Source: Zygnema cylindricum (taxonomy: Eukaryota; Streptophyta; Zygnematophyceae; Zygnematales; Zygnemataceae). From it: 27,500 nt of DNA. The notes below the pieces were generated by a model. The model did not search any database. It was not told where the DNA came from and was given only the letters and a program-made list of their open reading frames with translations. The DNA is taken from NCBI GenBank assembly GCA_037447655.1, contig JBBHKE010001053.1:66605-94104 (forward strand). The letters run 5' to 3'. Made by a program: the position numbers and the translations under genes. Below are positions 21,670 to 27,500 of this stretch, in pieces. Position 1 is the stretch's first letter, and each line of letters opens with the position of its first letter.

Positions 21670-23990
21670 ATAGTTTCGTATGTTATTCTGTCTGATTTTT
21701 TATGCTAATTGTAACAGTTACGGGATTAACCTGTGTATGGTTCGTATGCTTTGCCTAATTATATTGGTTGGATGAAGTTCCCCGGATTCTAGGAAGTTAT
21801 TGAAGTCTTCCCCTGATTTTACTGTTGATAAATCTGCTTTTTGTTTCCGATTTGAATATTAAATAGAGTGGATAAATAATCATTGTCGACGTACATGAAT
21901 CACGTAGCAATACAAAGAATAATTTGGAAAACTAAACACCGGACAGTCAATTTCCAGCTTTAGAACCTTACAACGAGAAGTTTTCCAAACACTACAGTAT
22001 TTCCAAACATAGAGATGTACAGTACACAGTGTATCGCTATTAGTGTTGATGTTTTCTTTTTCGCTTAAAACATCTTTTCTCTGTACATGCTGGTCGGATT
22101 ATGGATCTGACGATGGCGATTGAAAGTTAAGATCCTCACTTTCCCATTGGCGGTTTCTATGTTAAAATGGCAAGTAGGTATGGAGAAATGAAGTTTTATG
22201 TGGCAAAAAAAACATTAACACTAAGGGTGCGTCTCTATGTGCCAAAGTAATGGTTTTTTTTTGTCGTTTTCTTGTAAAACTTAGAGCTGTACCGCGTAAG
22301 TTTCAACCGTACAAAAAAAAAGGAAAAGTACATTTTTTGTCATCATCGAATTTAAGATGTACTACACGTTGTCGTTTTGTGTTCTTTGACACATGGCCAC
22401 GCTAAAAAACGTCATCTTCAAACTTTTATTTAAAACAAAGGGCTAATGTGTTTTAAAACAAAGTATTTTCAAAAAACAAATAGGAACACGTATTCGCACG
22501 TGTAATTTTTTTTCCAAAAATTTCAAACCATAGTTCAAAAGTAGGCGTTTCTATTGTAGGCCTTCTGTAGGCGCCTTTATAGTAAGTTGTGTTACGGGCT
22601 TTTCATGTGATCTTCTTAAATCGCTACTTTGATCAGCGACCGTCCGATCGTCCAAATCTGACAGTTTAAATAAAAAATACCTCAAAACTCATAGAAAAAT
22701 AATTTTTTGTCCGATTTTTTTTAGACATGACGTTTAATTTTCTATCGATCGATGTGCAACTCATAGCCTTTGCCCACCGGAGCATATGTAACTTTTTGCC
22801 CATTCCGATGATTTTCCGAAAACTCATCGGAAAACGGGCCTTGTTTACACCAAAATTTTGGCATGTAACTCCGATTGAAGGTGTCTTGTGACACGTTATA
22901 TGCTTCGACGTCATCAAACATAGGCGCGAAAACAAACCTGCAGATTTTCAAACTTACTAGTATTTACTAGTACGCGCGAAAACAACGAAATAGCCGTTCG
23001 GATGTTGTTTTTGCTACGTCAGATTTTCGGGTTACTGTTGGCCTGTTTCACAGAAAGACGCAACTTTTACCCTACTTTCTATATCCGACAATATTTTGAG
23101 GAAGTTCGTTTGTACGGTTTTCCGAGAACTTCCGAAATCTACAAAGTCGGTGCTCGGAAAGCCGTACATTATTTGAACGTCCGTCTGTTGTGGAAGTGAT
23201 TTTTTTTCCGGTGGGAATAGGCTATCAACCCTGTTACCATGTTTTTCATTTTGCGACCAATACAATATGGGTATTAAGGTCATATTGTATGTTTTGCGTA
23301 CAATAGGCATATTGTATGGGCCTACTTTCACCTACTTTTGAACTGTGTTTCAAACGAATTCAAGCGACGGCGAAAGTTACACTATTATTGTATCGCACAC
23401 GCCGCATTCTCTCCTTCAAACTGCACTATATGGTACTATTTGGTGCGTCATCACAGATTGTACACTGTCGACAGCCGTCACGGGCATTGTTGACGTATAC
23501 AATCGTCACGCCCTTAAGTGACAACTTCGTTTGGCACACATAGGGACACCCGAAATCCGGTTCCGCCGGATTTGCGCTAAAAACAAAGTAGATTCTCTAA
23601 GTTTGAAATACATAGAGACGCACCTAATAGCGATAACACGGGAGGTACTGTACCGACACGAAAAATACGGAGATTTACAGTACGGAGATGTTTCTAAACT
23701 GTCCGAATTTGTCTTTTTCTGACATCCTCGGCGGCCGTCATTTTGAGGCCTATCCAAAAAGACACAAAACAAGACCAGATTCACGGTACGACTCGAAATG
23801 CTAAACAGGTGAACTCCAAACACGTCATCCTGCATTATGTAGATCTGTACTTTCCGTACGTTTCGTACTTCTGTACCTTTTGTCACGTCACTGTGTAAAC
23901 CTTCCTTTCCTTCACTCCCGCCTTCCGTCTCCTCCTCTCTCAACGGTCTCCCCGCCTTCTTCATCTGATTGTCCATTGAAGCCAATTCTG
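21670..23990. other. no recognised gene; several hairpins
   Basis: No domain is recognisable in any frame. Short open frames exist, for example minus strand 22951-22742, but none has a known motif. Inverted repeats occur at 23112-23167, 23260-23290 and 23553-23573. The word GCGCGAAAACAA occurs directly repeated at about 22924 and 22975. The sequence is probably repeat-derived. Its right end is pyrimidine-rich and leads into the G-box array. Confidence 0.5.
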
Positions 23991-24093
23991 CCACGTGTCA
24001 TTTGTCTGCCACGTGTCAGTTGTCTGCCACGTGTTATTTGTCCGCCACGTGTTGTTTGTCCGCCACGTGTTAATATTCTGCCACGTGTTAGTT
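23986..24093. promoter_or_regulatory. array of six G-box motifs at 18-bp spacing
   Basis: CACGTG occurs at 23992, 24010, 24028, 24046, 24064 and 24082, exactly 18 bp apart, in units of the type CTGCCACGTGTCATTTGT. GCCACGTGTC-like sequences are classic plant G-box/ABRE sites bound by bZIP and bHLH factors. The array ends about 110 bp upstream of an ATG at 24201. The promoter role is inferred from motif identity and position. Confidence 0.7.
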
Positions 24094-24200
24094 GTGGTTT
24101 TTTAGCAGGTAAGCAGTAGCACTGTACGGATTTTCTTAATCGTACGTGCACATTTCTATTGTCCTGGGAATTTTGTACGGATCATTGACACTGTACGGAT

Positions 24201-24326
24201 ATGGGGTGGAAGGACAAGAAGGCCGTACGGCTGTCCTGCGAATTCGACAACGAAGTTGACCATTGTTTGACGAAAGCTTCCGCGAAGCTTCTGGGAGGGC
24301 TTGCGAAAGTCAAAGCCTCCTGTCAG
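24201..24326 (+). CDS. possible first coding exon, function unknown
   Basis: An ATG opens a frame of 42 codons (MGWKDKKAVRLSCEFDNEVD...) with mainly G/C third bases, unlike the AT-rich surroundings. It ends in CAG followed by GTGGGA, a possible donor in phase 0. The open frame itself continues through a long A run, which is not protein-like. The product would start hydrophilic with two Cys and a short Ala/Gly/Leu stretch. I do not recognise a family. The next exons, if any, cannot be placed with confidence in the T-rich sequence to the right. Confidence 0.4.
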
Positions 24327-24349
24327 GTGGGAAAATGTGACCAGGAGGG

Positions 24350-24374
24350 AAAAAAAAAAAAAAAAAAAAAAAAA
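24350..24374. repeat. poly(A) tract
   Basis: An uninterrupted run of about 24 A residues after GGAGGG. It could be a retroposed tail or simple homopolymer slippage. No target duplication around it was noticed. Confidence 0.85.
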
Positions 24375-24483
24375 GCGAACAACCATTTTTTTTCAGTGGA
24401 AAATCGCATATCTGTGGTCGGTATATTAATGAGAAAATAAATGGGGTTTTTGTAGGAATCTTAAAAGGATTTTCGGCTTTTTT

Positions 24484-24529
24484 GGGGTTTTGGGATTTTG
24501 GGATTTTTGGGGATTTTTTGGGTTTTGGG
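24484..24529 (+). repeat. GT-rich tract with six G runs (G-quadruplex-capable)
   Basis: Six runs of three or four G (24484, 24492, 24500, 24509, 24520, 24527), separated by 4-7 bases of T and A. It fits the usual G-quadruplex pattern on the plus strand. It is not a true telomere repeat because spacing and unit vary. Confidence 0.7.
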
Positions 24530-24540
24530 ATTTTTTTTTA

Positions 24541-27500
24541 GTTTGAAATGCTAGGGTTTCTCATGCATTGGTTTATTTTTCATAATATAAGTTTTAGATT
24601 AGGTTATTTTAATGTAAGTTGTCAAAATTGTGGAGAAATACTGTTTTGAAAGTTGTAATTTAAAAGTGAATAAACATTGTTAAGTGTTTACTATGTTCAT
24701 TCAAGTTTTAGGGTTTTTGGAACGTGTATTTTCCGATTTCCAATTTTTCTCATTTTTTCCTTTTTTTTCAATGTGTTTTCCCTTTCCTTTTTCAAGTTTG
24801 AAGTAATTGTCTTTCGATGACAAATGTCCAATTTGGAAGTTTTGCTTTGATACATTAGCAAATTTCTTACATTTTTTTTTTTGACAGTTATTTTTTATCG
24901 CGCAAAATTTAAAACTTAGCGTTCATTATGGGGAAAGTTTGCAATTTTGTTTAAGATTTTCCATTCCACCATGTTTACCACATGAACATAGTTTGTTCAA
25001 AAATGGATGTTTTTTAATTTTTAAAAATGATTGTGAATCGCCCTGTTACTTGCTTTTGTTAAAAAAAAAAAAGTGTTTGAAAGTTATTCATTTTTTGACC
25101 TCAAAAAATAACTGTCTCTATGTTCTATGTCCAAACTCTCAGTTTTCACGCCGAAGAAACGAGAAAATATAAACCAGAGTTACTTTTTAATGTTCGAATG
25201 TTTTACGTCTTGAATTTTAGTGTTGATGCGATTTCTTCGATCACAAAAATTGACAACTCCCTTATTTCCTACCACTTTTTTTTTTTAAATTAAACCGTCC
25301 ATTGTTTTGTTATACATTCATTATGCATTTATCAATTAAACAAGTAATAGAAAGAAAACCCCATAGCTTTTTTATCGCTAAATTGAATCATCGAATGATA
25401 ACCCTACGATTTTTTTAATTGATTAATTGATAAATGAAAAGAAAACCCCATGCATTTTTTAATTTTCACATTTGGTCTTTTTTATCAAGAATGGTTGTCG
25501 TTGAACAAAACTACAATTTTTTTGGGTACCACTGTCTATTTCTCTTGGATCAACAATTCATAACTATAAACTAAAAAAATGCAAGTTAGCAATATCATGA
25601 TGCTTTCTCTTGGATCAACGATAAATAAAATTCAACCATATAACAATAAATATAAGTTATGGCAAGTGGAAATATTGAATATCGGGCATTTGAGAATGGG
25701 AAGTACAACCTGGGAAATAGTACTTGTGAAACAAAATGTAGAAAATGGAAAATGTAAAAAAATAGAAATTTACATCTTGTAGAAATTGTAAATGGAAAGG
25801 AGAAAAAAGTAGCATGGAAATATGAAATATGGACATTTGAAATAAAAAAAGATGACTTTTTCATTTGACATAATTTTTTTTATTTCACGCTTCATTCATT
25901 AAATTTTGTCAGCGTCATTATTTAATGTGGATACTCGGCAGTTCTCTACATATTGCATATGTTTCATTTATTGGTTACAAAAGTGTGTTGAAATGTACTT
26001 GAAAAAAAACTTACAAGCCTCTCTACTAACTAAAATCTCATTTTCTACATTTTTTTTTTTTTAAATATAAATTTGTATTTTTCATATGTCACTGTTGAGA
26101 TTTTCTAAATAAAAGACCTGCAAACCTCTCACTAATTCATTTTTTTTTTTTTATTGCATTTATGTTCATTTTTGACAATTGCTTTAATTTTTTTATCTCT
26201 TGATGACGATTGCTTTAATTTTTTATCTCTTGATTTTTCCTCAACATTCTTTGTCTTTTCTCACATCCCTTTTCTCCACCTTTTTCCACTTTCGTTTTTC
26301 TATTCTTACACTCCACCTTCAATTTTCTCTCACACTATTCTTCTTTTACCTTTTACCACTCAATCAAAGAGCATTTCTTCTTAGAAACCATTCATCCACT
26401 TGGAAAACATTATATCTTTTCTTTTACATCAGACATTTTCCTGACTTTTCGTTTTTTATAATATTTTTTCATAGGCTCTCTCTCTCTTTTCCATCCGTAC
26501 CCTTACCACTTCTTGTACACACTTAATAACAATTATTAGTGTACTTATTGTCTCGTAGCTTAGCAAACCATTATTTCATCGCTTTCATTCGTCGCACCTT
26601 TTCGCCTTTTCAAGTCTACAAAGCTCCATACGGCCAAGTGTACATTCACCATATTTAGTGTTGATTAGTTGATATTTTGCTTGATTTCGAAATGGAATAT
26701 TATTTGGTTCGCAATTCTTTGCGACCACCGTCCTTTCAAGTCATTGGCCTTCCCTAGTTGTACCTTTTTGTATATTGCCTCTTCACTTCTTTTAATGGAC
26801 GTAGTGTAACCAGTCCACTCTAATATAGAGGTAGACTTAGTAGTACTTAAACATGTGTTTTTTTGTGCGTTCAATTTACCGATTATATTGAGAAGACAAC
26901 TTTCCCTTGCTTCTCTTTGTGTATCCTTCTTGTTCACTTGTCTTTTATTTGTTGCTTCCGTATTGTTTTTTGCCATATTCTCCCTCTCTCTTATCTTTGA
27001 TCGTTTTTTTTTTCGTTTTTCTCTCTTTTACCCACCATGTCCTTACCTTGATTTCCTTGTTTTAAAAAACAAAAACATGCGTCATAAAATACATAAAGTT
27101 GAAAAAAAGATACTATTTCCTACTTTTTTTTGTACGTTTCTAACATTTTTCGAGCCACCTGGTTCTAGGTTACCTTGCCGGAGCCAAATTCGGAAAATGG
27201 GGTCAACCCCAAATTCAAAACCCCATTATTGGTATTTTTACAAAACATTTTTTGTGACCACAATGTTTGAGGCACAAATACACTTATGGGAGTGGAGGCT
27301 CGATTGGGAACTTACGATAGTCATCATGCCATGTTGTGTACAAGCACTTTGTAAAGGTATTTTATCTTATTTATTGATTTTATTTCTATTTTTATTTTAT
27401 TTTTATTTTTGTTTTATTTTTTTCTTATTTTTTTCATTTTTTTTTTCTGTTTATTTTTCCGTATTTTGGAGGCCATCGCTTTTTTTTATTTTTTGCAGTC
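24541..27500. other. T-rich region, intron or intergenic, no recognised gene
   Basis: The plus strand is dominated by T runs, except a short A-rich patch at about 25580-25860. In this window sense-strand T richness marks the introns of the minus-strand gene, so this region may be intronic in a plus-strand gene beginning near 24201. The one mildly exon-like stretch is 27270-27354: an open frame followed by GTATTTT, but without recognisable homology. The last bases read TTTTTTGCAG then TC, like an acceptor at 27498. There are no solid gene calls. Confidence 0.45.
26174..26234. repeat. 30/31-bp tandem duplication
   Basis: The unit 26174-26204 and the unit 26205-26234 are adjacent near-identical copies (GA[C/T]-type ATTGCTTTAATT...ATCTCTTGAT), differing by one T and one substitution. 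Confidence 0.85.

Noticed and set aside
22742-22951. Minus-strand frame MKICRFVFAPMFDDVEAYN...
   Set aside because: Looks protein-like in composition, but only 69 residues with an overlapping alternative frame and no recognised family; not enough to call a gene.
23506-23994. 162-residue minus-strand open frame next to the G-box array
   Set aside because: The listed start is a GTG inside a G-box. The first internal ATG (23976) gives a charged N-terminus, but the rest has no recognisable domain. A divergent gene using the array as a shared promoter remains possible but unsupported.
23986-24093. Possible CRISPR-like repeat array
   Set aside because: Units are contiguous 18-bp direct repeats with no separate unique spacers, in a eukaryotic context; G-box tandem repeat explains it.
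24484-24529. Interstitial telomere repeat
   Set aside because: G runs are spaced irregularly and the unit is not the plant TTTAGGG repeat.
26665-26976. 103-residue minus-strand open frame rich in Lys and Asn
   Set aside because: T-rich plus strand produces Lys/Asn-rich minus frames; no known motif seen.

Overview
The window looks like nuclear DNA of a photosynthetic eukaryote, most likely a land plant or close streptophyte relative. Three things point there: a spliced gene for a Tic22-type chloroplast import protein, a Ty1/copia retrotransposon of plant type, and AT-rich introns with GT-AG borders. The lineage cannot be fixed from sequence alone. No rRNA, tRNA, CRISPR array or bacterial-style operon was seen.

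Layout. 1-189: (TA)n and GATT-type simple repeats inside an intron. 190-539: last exon of a dUTPase on the + strand, followed by a purine-rich stretch (540-890) holding degenerate re-copies of that exon's 3' end. 2150-5700: a decayed LINE-like (non-LTR) retrotransposon on the + strand, split by about 0.9 kb that contains a small inverted-repeat element (3237-3512). A second fragment of the same family lies directly next to it in reverse orientation (5706-6050). 7852-13123 (- strand): an eight-exon Tic22-like gene, the best supported complete gene here. All seven introns are phase 0, and the reconstructed protein is 460 residues. 15460-about 21670: a degenerate copia element with two long terminal repeat copies, and gag, protease, integrase, RT and RNase H remnants broken by stops and frameshifts. 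21670-23990: no recognised gene, several short hairpins. 23992-24087: six G-box (CACGTG) motifs at exactly 18-bp spacing, followed by a possible first coding exon at 24201-24326 (+). 24340-27500: very T-rich DNA that could be intronic or intergenic; the window ends just after an intron-acceptor-like TTTTTTGCAG.

The two supported host genes (dUTPase and Tic22-like) are convergent and unrelated in function: nucleotide-pool hygiene and plastid protein import. The rest is mostly transposon debris. I did not find a convincing new multi-gene system. The most interesting items are the phased G-box array, the partial duplication of a Tic22-like exon with its splice acceptor, the reiterated dUTPase 3' end, and a copia 3' repeat that runs past the LTR into gag.
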